64,000 bases of DNA, from NCBI RefSeq assembly GCF_007644035.1, contig NZ_VMTV02000577.1, forward strand, positions 1-64,000, in the 5' to 3' direction. This document shows, one piece after another, positions 1 to 8,961 of the stretch. Source of the DNA: Vogesella mureinivorans. Lineage in GTDB: Bacteria; Pseudomonadota; Gammaproteobacteria; Burkholderiales; Chromobacteriaceae. The notes beneath the pieces are model-generated. The model was not told where the DNA came from. It made no database searches and worked only from the letters and a program-made list of their open reading frames with translations. A program made the translations under genes and the position numbers. The first letter of the stretch is position 1, and the number at the start of each line of letters is the position of its first letter.

Positions 1-71
1 AACAGGACCGTGAAACGCCTTAGCGCCGATGATAGTGCAGATACCTGTGTGAAAGTAGGACACCGCCAGAC
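1..71 (+). rRNA. rrf: 5S ribosomal RNA, 3' part (cut by window edge)
   Basis: The first bases match the complete 5S copy at 139-253 closely: the GTGAAACGC, AGCGCCGATGATAGTG and GTGAAAGTAGGACA blocks are shared. This is the 3' part of a 5S gene whose 5' half and the rest of the rRNA operon lie before the window. It differs from the next copy at several positions in the helix after GATAGTGC. Confidence 0.9.
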
Positions 72-81
72 GCCCCATTCA

Positions 82-108
82 AACGCCCAGACCACCGGTC
101 TGGGCGTT
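82..108 (+). terminator. hairpin after the first 5S gene
   Basis: AACGCCCAGACC and its complement GGTCTGGGCGTT form a strong stem with a very short loop just after the first 5S. The following bases are GGTTTACC, so the U-tract is weak; it may act in processing or as a leaky terminator that lets transcription reach the second 5S. Confidence 0.6.
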
Positions 109-138
109 GGTTTACCCCGCGAGGTAAACAACAGTTTT

Positions 139-253
139 TTCTGGTAACCATAGCAGAGTGGCCCCACGCCTTCCCATTCCGAACAGGACCGTGAAACGCT
201 CCAGCGCCGATGATAGTGCCGATTGCCGGTGTGAAAGTAGGACATTGCCAGAA
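139..253 (+). rRNA. rrf: 5S ribosomal RNA, second tandem copy
   Basis: A complete 5S rRNA of about 115 nt. The ends pair (TCTGG near 140 with CCAGA at 248-252). Internal blocks typical of bacterial 5S are present: CCATAGCAGAGTGG, GTGAAACGC, GCGCCGATGATAGTG and GTGAAAGTAGGACA. It lies about 70 bp after the previous 5S, so this rRNA operon ends in two 5S genes. Exact ends are uncertain by one or two bases. Confidence 0.93.
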
Positions 254-264
254 CCCCATAATGA

Positions 265-293
265 AGCCCGGACCAAATGGTCCGGGCTTTTTG
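265..293 (+). terminator. rRNA operon terminator
   Basis: AGCCCGGACC, the loop AAAT and GGTCCGGGCT, followed by TTTTTG: a classic intrinsic terminator directly after the second 5S gene. Confidence 0.9.
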
Positions 294-390
294 CATTGGG
301 TTGGCGCCACACGGGTGGTATCCTTGCGCGATTACAAAGAGATGATGGCTATTTGTGGCCTTGGCGACACGAATGGCAGAAAGGATAAGC

Positions 391-888
391 ATGTCGTACC
401 CCATGCCGGATTTTGAACAAAAGATTTGCCCGCCTGAGCAGCTGGCTGAAAAACTCGCCGCATTGCCGCGGCCTATTGTGTTTACCAATGGCTGTTTTGA
501 TATCTTGCACCGTGGGCATGTGACTTATCTGGCGCAAGCCAGGGCTTTGGGTGCCAGCCTGGTATTGGGGCTGAATACGGATGCGTCGGTCAAGCGGCTG
601 GGTAAGGGCGATGATCGCCCGATCAATAACGAGCTGAACCGTGCTGCGGTACTGGCGGCGCTGGCGTGTGTCGACCTGGTTACTTGGTTCGATGCAGATA
701 CCCCGGCCGACCTGATTGAGCTGGTGCAGCCGGATGTACTGGTAAAAGGCGGCGACTGGTCGGTGGACAAGATCGTGGGGAGTGCTGAAACGCTGGCACG
801 TGGTGGCAGTGTGCATTCCATCCCTTTCCTGTTTGATACATCGACGACGGCCACTATCCGCAAGATTCGCACTGTGGAAGGCCAATGA
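391..888 (+). CDS. rfaE2: D-glycero-beta-D-manno-heptose 1-phosphate adenylyltransferase
   Basis: A 165-residue stand-alone nucleotidyltransferase equivalent to the C-terminal half of E. coli HldE. It should activate heptose 1-phosphate with ATP to ADP-heptose, the donor for the LPS inner core, in the cytoplasm. The nucleotidyltransferase signature is intact: TNGCFD at residues 32-37 and HRGH at 40-43. The start at 391 is chosen because AAAGGA lies just upstream; an in-frame ATG at 355 has no good ribosome binding site and overlaps nothing conserved. The kinase half (HldA) is not in the window. The stop overlaps the birA start (ATGA), so it is the first visible gene of a four-gene operon. Confidence 0.92.
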   Translation: MSYPMPDFEQKICPPEQLAEKLAALPRPIVFTNGCFDILHRGHVTYLAQARALGASLVLGLNTDASVKRLGKGDDRPINNELNRAAVLAALACVDLVTWFDADTPADLIELVQPDVLVKGGDWSVDKIVGSAETLARGGSVHSIPFLFDTSTTATIRKIRTVEGQ

Positions 889-1850
889 GCGACCTGGCTT
901 TTGCCGTACTGCGCACGCTGGCTGATGGCAAGTTCCACTCCGGCGAGGCCATGGCGCAGCAGCTGGGCTGCTCGCGCACGCTTGTGTGGCAGGCGGTACA
1001 CCACCTGGAAAGCGAGTTTGGCCTGACGGTGTTCAGCGTACGTGGCCAGGGCTACCGGCTGCCGCAGCCATTTGCCTTGCTGGATGTGGCGACTATCCGT
1101 GCCCAGCTGGACGACCATGCGGCCAACGTTTTTACGTTGGCGCTGGCCGAGCAGATTGATTCTTCCAACACCCAGCTGATGACCCGTGCTGCGCAAGGTG
1201 CGCCGCATGGCTTGGTGCTGGCGGCCGAGCGCCAGACGGCCGGCCGCGGCCGCTTGGGGCGGCGCTGGCAAATGCGCCTGGGGGCGGGGTTGACGTTTTC
1301 CCTGCTGTGGCGCTTTGAGCGGGGTTTGTCCGGTTTGGCAGGCCTGTCCCTGGCGGTGGGGGTGGCTATGGTGCGCGCGCTGCGTGAGTTTGGTGCCCCG
1401 GTCAGCCTGAAGTGGCCCAATGATGTCTTGCTGGGTGGCCAGAAGCTGGCCGGTATCCTGATCGAGCTATCTGGCGATGCCCTGGGCCCAGCTACCGTTG
1501 TAATTGGTATGGGCCTGAATGTGGCGCCGCCCGGCGAGGTAGACCAGCCGGTGGCCTGCCTGGCGGATGCCGGCATAATGGTTGGCCGCAACGCGCTGAT
1601 GGCGGCCTTGCTGAACCAGCTTGCCCAAGTGCTGAGCCAGTTTGATCGCGAGGGCTTTGCGGCTTTTCGTGCGGAATGGCTGGACATGGCATCGTACCTG
1701 CAGCAGCCGGTGCGGCTGACTTTCAGCCATGGCGAGCCGGTAGAGGGTGTGGCTGTGGGCGTGGATGAAACGGGTGCCTTGCTGGTGCAAACCTCAGGCG
1801 GCGTGCGCGTATTTCATGTGGGTGAAGTCAGCCTGAGGCCGCAAGCGTGA
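885..1850 (+). CDS. birA: BirA bifunctional biotin-protein ligase / biotin repressor
   Basis: 321 residues. An N-terminal winged-helix domain (about residues 1-60, with the recognition-helix-like stretch [13 protein letters not shown]) is followed by the biotin ligase domain. The biotinyl-AMP loop GRGRLGR is at 120-126, and the conserved WPNDV and KLAGIL follow. The C-terminal SH3-like domain is present. It attaches biotin to the carboxyl carrier protein and, with the winged helix, probably represses biotin genes. It overlaps the previous gene by 4 bp and the next (coaX, GTG start) by 4 bp, so the genes are translationally coupled. Confidence 0.95.
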   Translation: MSDLAFAVLRTLADGKFHSGEAMAQQLGCSRTLVWQAVHHLESEFGLTVFSVRGQGYRLPQPFALLDVATIRAQLDDHAANVFTLALAEQIDSSNTQLMTRAAQGAPHGLVLAAERQTAGRGRLGRRWQMRLGAGLTFSLLWRFERGLSGLAGLSLAVGVAMVRALREFGAPVSLKWPNDVLLGGQKLAGILIELSGDALGPATVVIGMGLNVAPPGEVDQPVACLADAGIMVGRNALMAALLNQLAQVLSQFDREGFAAFRAEWLDMASYLQQPVRLTFSHGEPVEGVAVGVDETGALLVQTSGGVRVFHVGEVSLRPQA

Positions 1851-2560
1851 AGCTGTTGGTAGACGCCGGCAATAGCCGGGTGAAGTGGGCGCTATGGGAT
1901 GGAACGGCACTGTCCCCCGTACATGCGCTGCCCCATGCCGACCTAGGGCAGTTGGCCGCATATTGGCAAGATTTGGCAGTGGATGCCGTCTTGGCGGCCA
2001 ACGTAGCCAGCAGTAGCGTGCGTGCTGCCATTACCGGCGCCGCGCCTTTGCCAGTGCAATGGCAGCGGGCAGTGCCCGCGGCACTGGGCGTGCGCAACCA
2101 CTACCGGCAGGTGGCTGAGCAGGGGGCAGACCGCTGGTTGGCCGTGCTGGGCGCCCGCCAGCTATGCACAGGGGATGTGGTTATCGCCAGTGCGGGCACC
2201 GCCCTGACGATTGAAGTGCTCACTGCCGAGGGCGACTATCTGGGCGGGGATATTCTGCCGGGCTACCGCCTGATGCTGCAGGCGCTGGCGCAAAACACGG
2301 CCCAGCTGGACCGTGTCGCTGGCCAGGTGTGTGACTTCCCCCAGGGTACGGAAGATGCGCTGGCGACCGGGGTGGTCGATGCACTGTGCGGGGCAGTAGA
2401 GCGGGTGGTGCGCAGGTTGGCCGCACAGCGGGGCCATGTGCCCCAAGTGTTGCTTACCGGCGGGGATGCGGCTTTGTTGCTTGCGCATCTCCCGTTTGAT
2501 GCCCTTATCGTGGATAATCTTGTCATCTATGGTTTAGCAAACGTGGCGAACGGCTCATGA
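1847..2560 (+). CDS. coaX: type III pantothenate kinase
   Basis: 237 residues starting with GTG at 1847 (GTGA overlap with birA). It phosphorylates pantothenate, the first step of coenzyme A synthesis. The N-terminal phosphate-binding DAGNSRVKW, the central GADRW and the SAGTALTI block are typical of the ASKHA-fold CoaX family. Type III enzymes are known to be insensitive to CoA feedback. The birA-coaX pairing is common in betaproteobacteria, and in some lineages the two are fused. Confidence 0.94.
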   Translation: MKLLVDAGNSRVKWALWDGTALSPVHALPHADLGQLAAYWQDLAVDAVLAANVASSSVRAAITGAAPLPVQWQRAVPAALGVRNHYRQVAEQGADRWLAVLGARQLCTGDVVIASAGTALTIEVLTAEGDYLGGDILPGYRLMLQALAQNTAQLDRVAGQVCDFPQGTEDALATGVVDALCGAVERVVRRLAAQRGHVPQVLLTGGDAALLLAHLPFDALIVDNLVIYGLANVANGS

Positions 2561-3411
2561 AGTGGTTTATTGGAACGCTGGTAGTGGTCAACCTGTTGGC
2601 CGCGCTGTATGGCGCGCTGAAACAAAAGCCAGAGGTGGATATCCACGCGCAGGAAGTGAATGCAGCCCAGCTGAAAATGCTGCCGGCCAACTGGAAACCA
2701 CCTGTTGCCAGTGCCCCGGAGGCCAGCGCGCCGGTGACCGATATTGCCAGCAGCATGCCGCAGGCCGAGGCTGTGACCGTTGTGCCCACGGTGAGCAGCG
2801 CCACCACAACGGTCGCCACGCCGAAAGAGGCCAAGCCAGCCACGGTTGCCGCCAAGCCTGAAACCAAAGTGCCGGAAGCAAAAGCCGATGACAAGGCCGT
2901 AAAGCAGGCTGATATCAAGGTTGCCGAGACCAAGCCCGTGGCCGCCACACTGTGCTATAGCTGGGGTGGGCTAGACCCGCAGCAGCTAGCGCGTGTGCAG
3001 GGTGGTGTCCCCTTGCTGAAGCTGTCCAGCCCGCCACAAGCCAGCGTGGTGGACCAGCGTCGCGGCTCGGGCAAAGCCTGGGTGTTTTACCCGCCGCTCG
3101 CTACCCAAGCCGAGACGCAGACCCTGGTGGCCGAGTTGAAAGCCAAGGGTTTTGACAGCTATATCGTACAGACAGCAGGCGATTTCAAAGGCTACTTGTC
3201 TCTGGGGCTATTTGGTCGGGAAGAAGGCGCACAGGCGCTGGTGAAACGCCTGAAAGCGGCCGGTTACGACAAGACCAAAGTGGATAGCCGGGCTGAAGTG
3301 GTCAAAGTCACCACACTGAGCTTCCGCCAGCTGGATGAAGCCACGGCAGGCAAACTGAAGGCACTGCAGAAGCGCTTGTTACCAGGCATACCGCTACAAG
3401 CGTGCCGCTAG
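2557..3411 (+). CDS. membrane-anchored SPOR-domain protein
   Basis: 284 residues. One N-terminal membrane segment (about residues 2-20, WFIGTLVVVNLLAALYGAL) is followed by a long low-complexity Ala/Val/Lys/Pro linker (about 45-125) and a C-terminal domain of about 90 residues resembling a SPOR domain (WVFYPPLATQAETQTLVAEL, then FDSYIV and LGLFGREEGAQALVKRL). SPOR domains bind denuded glycan strands at the division site, so a periplasmic septal role is inferred. It overlaps coaX by 4 bp (ATGA) and ends the operon. Its specific function is unknown. Confidence 0.75.
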   Translation: MKWFIGTLVVVNLLAALYGALKQKPEVDIHAQEVNAAQLKMLPANWKPPVASAPEASAPVTDIASSMPQAEAVTVVPTVSSATTTVATPKEAKPATVAAKPETKVPEAKADDKAVKQADIKVAETKPVAATLCYSWGGLDPQQLARVQGGVPLLKLSSPPQASVVDQRRGSGKAWVFYPPLATQAETQTLVAELKAKGFDSYIVQTAGDFKGYLSLGLFGREEGAQALVKRLKAAGYDKTKVDSRAEVVKVTTLSFRQLDEATAGKLKALQKRLLPGIPLQACR

Positions 3412-3440
3412 CAGCACTCATGCAAGATGCTTAACCAAGA

Positions 3441-3464
3441 GGCGGACGACAGTCTGCCTTTTTT
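3441..3464 (+). terminator. terminator of the rfaE2-birA-coaX-SPOR operon
   Basis: GGCGGAC, a short loop and GTCTGCC with a G-T pair, followed by TTTTTT. Confidence 0.8.
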
Positions 3465-3482
3465 ATTGCCAGTAAACATGAC

Positions 3483-3522
3483 TTGTCATGCGGCAGACAC
3501 ATTGCCTTGATCGCGCTGTCAC
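3483..3522 (+). promoter_or_regulatory. candidate Pho box array upstream of phoX
   Basis: PhoB half-sites resemble CTGTCAT and repeat every 11 bp. Here TTGTCAT (3483-3489) and CTGTCAC (3516-3522) each match 6 of 7 and stand exactly three 11-bp steps apart. The two intermediate steps hold weaker matches, CAGACAC (3494-3500) and CCTTGAT (3505-3511). The array lies 56-95 bp before the phoX start and would replace the -35 element. Confidence 0.6.
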
Positions 3523-3577
3523 AAAGATACCTTAAGGTTGCAACGTTTATTCAACGCTTGCCGCGATGGGGTTCCAC

Positions 3578-5539
3578 ATGTCTGACAGTTACAAATTCAA
3601 GCAATATGGTGTCAACGACACCTCCAATACCTGTAACAACCCGGCACTGTCCGATGTGCTGGAAGCGCGTTTTTCCCGCCGTGGCATCTTGCAGGGTACG
3701 GGTGCGCTGGGCGTAGCCGGCCTGTTCTCCGGCACCTTTGCCACCCTGGCCGAAGCCGCGCAGGGCGTGGGTAACCTGCCGGTACCGACACTGGGCTTTG
3801 CCCCGGTGCCATTTGGTTTTGAAGATAAAGTTGTCGTGCCAGCCGGCTACAGCGCCGAAGTCCTGTACGCCTGGGGCGACCCGGTAGGGATTCCGGGCAA
3901 TATGCCCGCCTTCAAGCAAGATGCCTCCAACACCGCGGCAGAACAAGCCGCCCAGGCTGGTATGCACCACGATGGCATGAGCTATTTCCCGCTGCCAATG
4001 GCCGCCACCGGCTCCAAACACGGCCTGCTGGCCATGAACCACGAATACACCGACGATGGCCTGCTGCACGTAGGTGGCATGAAGCCGTGGAATGGCGAAA
4101 AAGTGCTGAAATCGCAGCACGCGCACGGTGTATCGGTGATCGAAGTAGAAGCGACTGGTAAAGGCTGGAAGGTAGTACGCCCGTCCAAGTACGCGCGCCG
4201 TATTCATGCCAATACGCCTGTTGCCATCAGCGGCCCGGCCCGTGGCCACAAGCTGATGCAGACCGAAGCCGACCCGAAAGGCCTGGAAATCCTGGGTACC
4301 TTCAATAACTGCGCCAACGGCCAGACCCCGTGGGGCACCTACCTGACCTGTGAAGAAAACTGGGATGGTTACTTCATCAACAACTCCGGTAGCCTGAACG
4401 CCAACGAAAAACGCTACGGCATCAGCGCCACCGGCGCTGGCTACGACTGGGCGGTAGAAGATTTCCGCTTCGACCTTCAGCTGAACCCGAACGAAGCCAA
4501 CCGCTTTGGCTGGGTAGTGGAAATCGACCCGTTCGACCCGAAATCCAAGCCGGTAAAACACACTGCGCTGGGCCGCTTCAAGCACGAAGGTGCCACCGTT
4601 ACCATCGCCCCGAGCGGCCACGCCGTGGTGTACATGGGCGATGACCAGCGCTTTGAGTACATCTACAAGTTTGTCTCCAAGAACAAGTACAACCCGAAAA
4701 ACCGCAAGGCCAATATGAGCCTGCTGTCGGAAGGCACCTTGTACGTAGCGCGTTTCGATGCCGATGGCAGTGGTACCTGGCTGCCGCTGGTACACGGCCA
4801 GAACGGCCTGACCGCCGAAAACGGCTTTGCCGACCAAGGTGAAATCGCCATCATGGCGCGCCTGGCTGCCGACAAGGTAGGCGCTACCAAGATGGACCGC
4901 CCGGAGTGGATCGCCGTGAACCCGCGCAAAGCGGGCGAGGTGTACTGCACCCTGACCAACAACAGCGACCGTGGTAAAGAAGGCAAGCCGGGTGCCGATG
5001 CGGCCAACCCGCGTAACGGTAACCTGTTCGGCCACATCATCCGCTGGCAGGAAAACGGTGCCGATGCCGCTGCCGCCGGTTTCAAGTGGGACATCTTCGT
5101 ACTGGCTGGCCGCCCAGACGCCGCCAAGCCGGAACACGCGGGCAATATCAAAGGCGACGCCTTCGGTAGCCCGGATGGCTTGCTGTTCGACCGCCTGGGC
5201 GTACTGTGGGTGCAAACCGACGTGTCTACTTCTACGGTGAATGCCAAGGAATACAAAGACATGGGTAACAACCAGATGGTAGCCGTGGTGCCGGAAACCG
5301 GCGAATTCCGCCGCTTCCTCACTGGCCCGAATGGTTGCGAGATTACCGGCCTGGCCTTTACGCCTGACAACAAGACCATGTTTGTGAACATCCAGCACCC
5401 AGGCGAGCCGGCTAACGAACGCAACGACCCGGCCAAGCCAACCGCTATCTCCGCGTGGCCTGATGGCCCGCAAGCTGGCCGCCCACGCGCCGGCACCGTG
5501 GTAGTACGCAAGCTGGACGGTGGTGTGATCGGTAGCTAA
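3578..5539 (+). CDS. phoX: PhoX-family alkaline phosphatase, Tat-exported
   Basis: 653 residues. PhoX enzymes are monomeric periplasmic phosphomonoesterases that use iron and calcium; they release phosphate from organic esters during phosphate starvation. The N-terminus has a Tat motif (SRRGIL, residues 33-38) followed by a hydrophobic stretch and AEAAQG, as usual for this family. Family blocks include GMSYFPL, MNHEYTDDG, CEENWDGYF and SPDGL. The start at 3578 is preferred to 3566 because GGGG sits at a proper distance. The upstream Pho boxes and the downstream bidirectional terminator make it a monocistronic, phosphate-regulated gene. Confidence 0.93.
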   Translation: MSDSYKFKQYGVNDTSNTCNNPALSDVLEARFSRRGILQGTGALGVAGLFSGTFATLAEAAQGVGNLPVPTLGFAPVPFGFEDKVVVPAGYSAEVLYAWGDPVGIPGNMPAFKQDASNTAAEQAAQAGMHHDGMSYFPLPMAATGSKHGLLAMNHEYTDDGLLHVGGMKPWNGEKVLKSQHAHGVSVIEVEATGKGWKVVRPSKYARRIHANTPVAISGPARGHKLMQTEADPKGLEILGTFNNCANGQTPWGTYLTCEENWDGYFINNSGSLNANEKRYGISATGAGYDWAVEDFRFDLQLNPNEANRFGWVVEIDPFDPKSKPVKHTALGRFKHEGATVTIAPSGHAVVYMGDDQRFEYIYKFVSKNKYNPKNRKANMSLLSEGTLYVARFDADGSGTWLPLVHGQNGLTAENGFADQGEIAIMARLAADKVGATKMDRPEWIAVNPRKAGEVYCTLTNNSDRGKEGKPGADAANPRNGNLFGHIIRWQENGADAAAAGFKWDIFVLAGRPDAAKPEHAGNIKGDAFGSPDGLLFDRLGVLWVQTDVSTSTVNAKEYKDMGNNQMVAVVPETGEFRRFLTGPNGCEITGLAFTPDNKTMFVNIQHPGEPANERNDPAKPTAISAWPDGPQAGRPRAGTVVVRKLDGGVIGS

Positions 5540-5556
5540 GCCGGCTTAAGCCAATA

Positions 5557-5589
5557 AAACCGCCCCGAGTGATCGGGGCGGTTTTTTTC
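5557..5589. terminator. bidirectional terminator between phoX and the M48 protease gene
   Basis: AAAACCGCCCCGA, a short loop and TCGGGGCGGTTTTTTT: a perfect stem with A-tract and T-tract on opposite sides, serving the convergent genes on both strands. Confidence 0.92.
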
Positions 5590-5600
5590 ATGGCAGCTTG

Positions 5601-6629
5601 TCAGGGTAATGGTGGGCAGCGTTGGCCCAGCGGGTGGCTGCGTTCTTCGGTATCCGGGTGGCTGGCAAACCAGCCCCCGCTGCTGATCACTTCGCTGCCG
5701 TGTTGTTGCTGCATCGCGGTTTCGATGCGCTGCAGGCTGTAACCCAGCAGGCAGGGGGACAGGCCTTGCGCCTGCAGGGCGGTGTAAGCAAAACGGTCGG
5801 CCTCGCGTTCGTGCTCGCGGCTGTAACTGGCACTGGCCAGCGCAACCGGCAGGGCCAGCGTCAGGCTGCTGGTATCGCCGGTGATCAGCGTCAGTGCTGC
5901 CAGCACCCCCACACTTTCTACTGCGCTACGCAGGCCATGGCGGTGTTCCACGTGGCCAGCTTCGTGCGCCAGGATGGCCAGGATTTCGTCTGGTCGCGTA
6001 ACAACCGTTAGCAGCTGGTCGGTTACCACGATGGTGCCGCCCGGCAGCGCAAAGGCGTTGGGGCCGATGTCTGGCGCGTGGCGCAGCAGCACGCTGTAGC
6101 GGTAGGGGCTGTTGGCCGCTTGTAGCTGCTGGATGCCAGCCTGCAACGCTCTGGCCCGATCGCCAGGCAGGCGGCTGGCGGACAGCTCGCCACGCTGTTC
6201 CAGCCATGCCAGTGTCTGTGCGGCCAACTGTTGCTCTGCGCTGACCGGGATCAGCGGCAGCAGCCAGCCAGCTGCTGCCGGCAGGACGAAGCGCCATCCC
6301 AGCCACAGGATGGCGGCAGCGGCGGCCATGCCGCCGGCCAGTACGTGCCAGCTTTGCTGCAGCCAGTGGCTGCCGGCCTGTAGTGGTGGCAGCCCGCCTA
6401 GCAGGCGGCGGATGGCGGTTTTTTGCGCCACCTCCAGCGTGCCACCGTCGGGCAGGTGCACGCTGTCGGGCAGGGTATCGATACCGGCTTCCAACTGGCA
6501 GTTGGCCAGTAAAAAGCGGCGCTGGCCGCTGCTGGTATTGATCACCAGTTCGTCGCCGTCGCGGCCAAGCTGTACGGTTTGCGGGTGCGGGGTGTGGCCG
6601 TTGTGCCACAGCGCTTCGATGTCTACCAT
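5601..6629 (-). CDS. M48 family metalloprotease, membrane anchored
   Basis: 342 residues. The zinc-binding HEAGH is at about 222-226 and the third ligand is in EREAD (274-278), both intact, so it should be an active gluzincin. A hydrophobic segment at about 96-128 anchors the protein, with the protease domain after it; an N-terminal domain of about 90 residues precedes the anchor. The gene overlaps the upstream DUF898 membrane protein by 7 bp. M48 proteases paired with YjgN-like proteins are a recurrent two-gene unit; the substrate is not known. Confidence 0.88.
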   Translation of the reverse strand: MVDIEALWHNGHTPHPQTVQLGRDGDELVINTSSGQRRFLLANCQLEAGIDTLPDSVHLPDGGTLEVAQKTAIRRLLGGLPPLQAGSHWLQQSWHVLAGGMAAAAAILWLGWRFVLPAAAGWLLPLIPVSAEQQLAAQTLAWLEQRGELSASRLPGDRARALQAGIQQLQAANSPYRYSVLLRHAPDIGPNAFALPGGTIVVTDQLLTVVTRPDEILAILAHEAGHVEHRHGLRSAVESVGVLAALTLITGDTSSLTLALPVALASASYSREHEREADRFAYTALQAQGLSPCLLGYSLQRIETAMQQQHGSEVISSGGWFASHPDTEERSHPLGQRCPPLP

Positions 6630-7723
6630 CCCAGATCCAGTGCCAGCATGTCGGCCAGCTCGTCGCCACGTGCGTCGTATTGCGATTGGCCCTGTGCGTA
6701 TAGCCGGGCCAGGTCGGGGCCGCCTTGCAGCGTTAATTGGTTAAACGTGGTGCGCAGGGTGCGGATGCGTACCCACGGCCACGCCAGGCCCAGGCTGAAG
6801 GCCAGTGCCAGGGTGTTGGAGAAGAGCAGGGCAAGCAGGGTACGGTTTGGCAGCACCATGCGCAGGCGGTATGCGACGTTTTCGACCATCAGGCTCGTAT
6901 GGTTCAGTAGCACGCGCTGGAGGGCCATACGTGCGTAAGCCAGTGCCGCTAGTAACCACAATATGCCCAGCATGCCGCCAAAGAAACCATCGATGACACG
7001 CATGCTGCCGTGACCGAAGTGGGCGTTAACCCAGGCGGGTAGATTGATGGCATTGCCAGCAAACCAGATTACCCCGCCTAGTGAGGTAAAACCGACGCCA
7101 TAAAGCACAGCGGCAAACAGGCTGCCAAAGCCCGCCAGATAAAGCTTGCGCACGCAGGGCGCGATAGTCAGACTGGCCTGCCCCAGCCGGCTGTGCGGTA
7201 GCAGATAGCGCTGTTTTTGCAGCGTAGCCAGCGGCCACAGCAGGCCCAGCGACAGCAGCAGGGTGAGCCAGGATTTCAAAAAGGTACGGTAGGCATCCCC
7301 GGTGCGGCCGTCAAAATGCAGCCGCATGCCGCTCCAGCTGGTATTGGCCAGCCGGAAGCGCATCGCCTGTACCGCTAGCCACGGTGTTAGCAGCAGGGCG
7401 CCCGCACCCAGTAGCCCTTGCAGCAGTGGCGAAAACTCGGCCGAGAGCTGCCATAGCACAAACAGGCCCACCATCAGCGCGCGGCCTTTCAAGATGGCGA
7501 TCGGGCTGGCGTGGTAGCCGAAGCGGCCACCGGCCACTTGGGTATGGCCGTACAGGTATTTGAGGTTGCGTACCTTGGCCCAGGCCGAGTACACGCCCAG
7601 TGTCAGGATGGACAGCACCAGATTGCTTAGCCATAGCCTGGCGTAGCCGCCGGTGGTAGCACTAAAAGCGAAAGGCAGCGTGTGCGGGATAGGGTGCATC
7701 TGCTCATCGGCCGGGTGTGTCAT
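6623..7723 (-). CDS. YjgN/DUF898-family multi-pass membrane protein
   Basis: 366 residues with about six or more hydrophobic segments. The N-terminal LWLSNLVLSILTLGVYSAWAKVRNLKYLY region (one of several in the protein) and the repeated F-A-N-T-W-type block (FRLANTSWSGMRLHFDG) are hallmarks of DUF898. No biochemical function is established for this family. It is cotranscribed with the M48 protease (7-bp overlap), suggesting a joint role in the inner membrane. It is divergent from speB, with about 195 bp between the two starts. Confidence 0.85.
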   Translation of the reverse strand: MTHPADEQMHPIPHTLPFAFSATTGGYARLWLSNLVLSILTLGVYSAWAKVRNLKYLYGHTQVAGGRFGYHASPIAILKGRALMVGLFVLWQLSAEFSPLLQGLLGAGALLLTPWLAVQAMRFRLANTSWSGMRLHFDGRTGDAYRTFLKSWLTLLLSLGLLWPLATLQKQRYLLPHSRLGQASLTIAPCVRKLYLAGFGSLFAAVLYGVGFTSLGGVIWFAGNAINLPAWVNAHFGHGSMRVIDGFFGGMLGILWLLAALAYARMALQRVLLNHTSLMVENVAYRLRMVLPNRTLLALLFSNTLALAFSLGLAWPWVRIRTLRTTFNQLTLQGGPDLARLYAQGQSQYDARGDELADMLALDLGW

Positions 7724-7917
7724 GGGGAGGTGCCTGTGGCTAGTGGGTGACGGATTATGTCATGGTGATGTTTGGCGATAAAACTTGCTGTCGTGCTGCG
7801 CTGGCGGCACACTTCGGGCTGCGTGCCGCGGGGTGCGCCAGCCTCAAACCGTCGGCTGTACAGATGGACGGTAATCGCCGTGGCGTCACTGCGGCGTGCT
7901 CTTTTTGTGGAGCGAAC

Positions 7918-8886
7918 ATGTCTGACGATCAAATCCGTGGCGACGGTGCCATCCGCCGCCAAAGCCTGTACGGCTCTTCCATCGAAAACACCTACGCCGG
8001 CGTGCTGTCTTTCATGCGCCGCAACTACACGCGCAACCTGGAAGGCGTGGACGTAGTGGTGTCCGGCATTCCGCTGGACCTGTCGGTGACCTTCCGCAGC
8101 GGCGCGCGCATGGGCCCGCAGGCTATCCGAGCCGCCAGCGTGCAGCTGGCCGAGCTCAAGCCCTACCCGTGGGGCTTTGACCCGTTTGAAGACCTGGCGG
8201 TAGTGGACTACGGCGACTGCTGGTTCGACGCGCACAACCCGCTCACCATCAAGCCGTCCATCATCGAACACGCCCGCACCATTCTGGCCAGCGGCGCCAA
8301 GATGCTGACCTTCGGCGGCGACCACTTCGTCACCTACCCGCTGCTGATTGCACACGCCGAAAAGTACGGCAAGCCGTTGGCGCTGCTGCACTTTGATGCC
8401 CACTGTGACACCTGGCCGGACGACGAGCCGGACAGCCTGAACCACGGCACCATGTTCTACAAGGCGGTGAAAGAAGGCCTGATCGACCCGGCCAAATCGG
8501 TACAGGTGGGTATTCGTACCTGGAACGACGATTTCATGGGCCTGAACGTGCTGGGCGCACCGTGGGTACACGATAACGGCGTGGACGCCACCATCGCCGA
8601 AATCAAGAAAACCATCGGCGACGCGCCGGTGTATGTCACCTTCGATATCGACTGCCTGGACCCGTCCGCCGCGCCGGGCACTGGCACGCCGGTACCGGGT
8701 GGCCTCACCACCGCGCAGGCGCTGAAGATCATCCGCAACCTGGGCGACCTCAACATCGTCGGCATGGACGTGGTAGAAGTAGCGCCTAGCTACGACCAGA
8801 GCGAAATCACCGCCATTGCAGCAGCGCACATCGCCTGTGACATGCTGTGCCTGATGCGCAACAAGAAGGTAGCGGGCACGTTGTAA
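7918..8886 (+). CDS. speB: agmatinase (ureohydrolase family)
   Basis: 322 residues from the ATG at 7918, which has GGAG just upstream. A longer frame beginning at 7747 is rejected because its first 57 residues look non-coding. Manganese-binding ureohydrolase motifs are all present: GGDH, FDAHCD and FDIDCLDPS followed by APGTGTP. It hydrolyses agmatine to putrescine and urea in polyamine synthesis; other guanidino substrates cannot be excluded from sequence alone. No arginine decarboxylase gene is in the window. It is a single-gene unit closed by a terminator. Confidence 0.9.
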   Translation: MSDDQIRGDGAIRRQSLYGSSIENTYAGVLSFMRRNYTRNLEGVDVVVSGIPLDLSVTFRSGARMGPQAIRAASVQLAELKPYPWGFDPFEDLAVVDYGDCWFDAHNPLTIKPSIIEHARTILASGAKMLTFGGDHFVTYPLLIAHAEKYGKPLALLHFDAHCDTWPDDEPDSLNHGTMFYKAVKEGLIDPAKSVQVGIRTWNDDFMGLNVLGAPWVHDNGVDATIAEIKKTIGDAPVYVTFDIDCLDPSAAPGTGTPVPGGLTTAQALKIIRNLGDLNIVGMDVVEVAPSYDQSEITAIAAAHIACDMLCLMRNKKVAGTL

Positions 8887-8895
8887 GCCAGCTGC

Positions 8896-8915
8896 TGCGG
8901 CCAACGTTGGCCGCA
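8896..8915. repeat. perfect 20-bp palindrome of two head-to-head GCGGCCAAC words
   Basis: TGCGGCCAACGTTGGCCGCA lies 10 bp after the speB stop. It consists of two copies of the iterated word GCGGCCAAC in opposite orientation with no spacer. The same 20 bp recur at 36916-36935 and 40101-40120. Confidence 0.95.
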
Positions 8916-8923
8916 CTACCCGC

Positions 8924-8956
8924 ACCGCGCCCGGCAGCCCGCCCGGCGCGGTTTTT
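8924..8956 (+). terminator. speB terminator
   Basis: ACCGCGCC and GGCGCGGT flank an 11-nt loop and are followed by TTTTA. It sits just downstream of the palindromic repeat. Confidence 0.8.
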
Positions 8957-8961
8957 ATGCT

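Noticed and set aside
7747-7917. N-terminal extension of speB by 57 codons
   Set aside because: The family starts near the ATG at 7918, which has its own ribosome binding site; the extension lies in the divergent promoter region.
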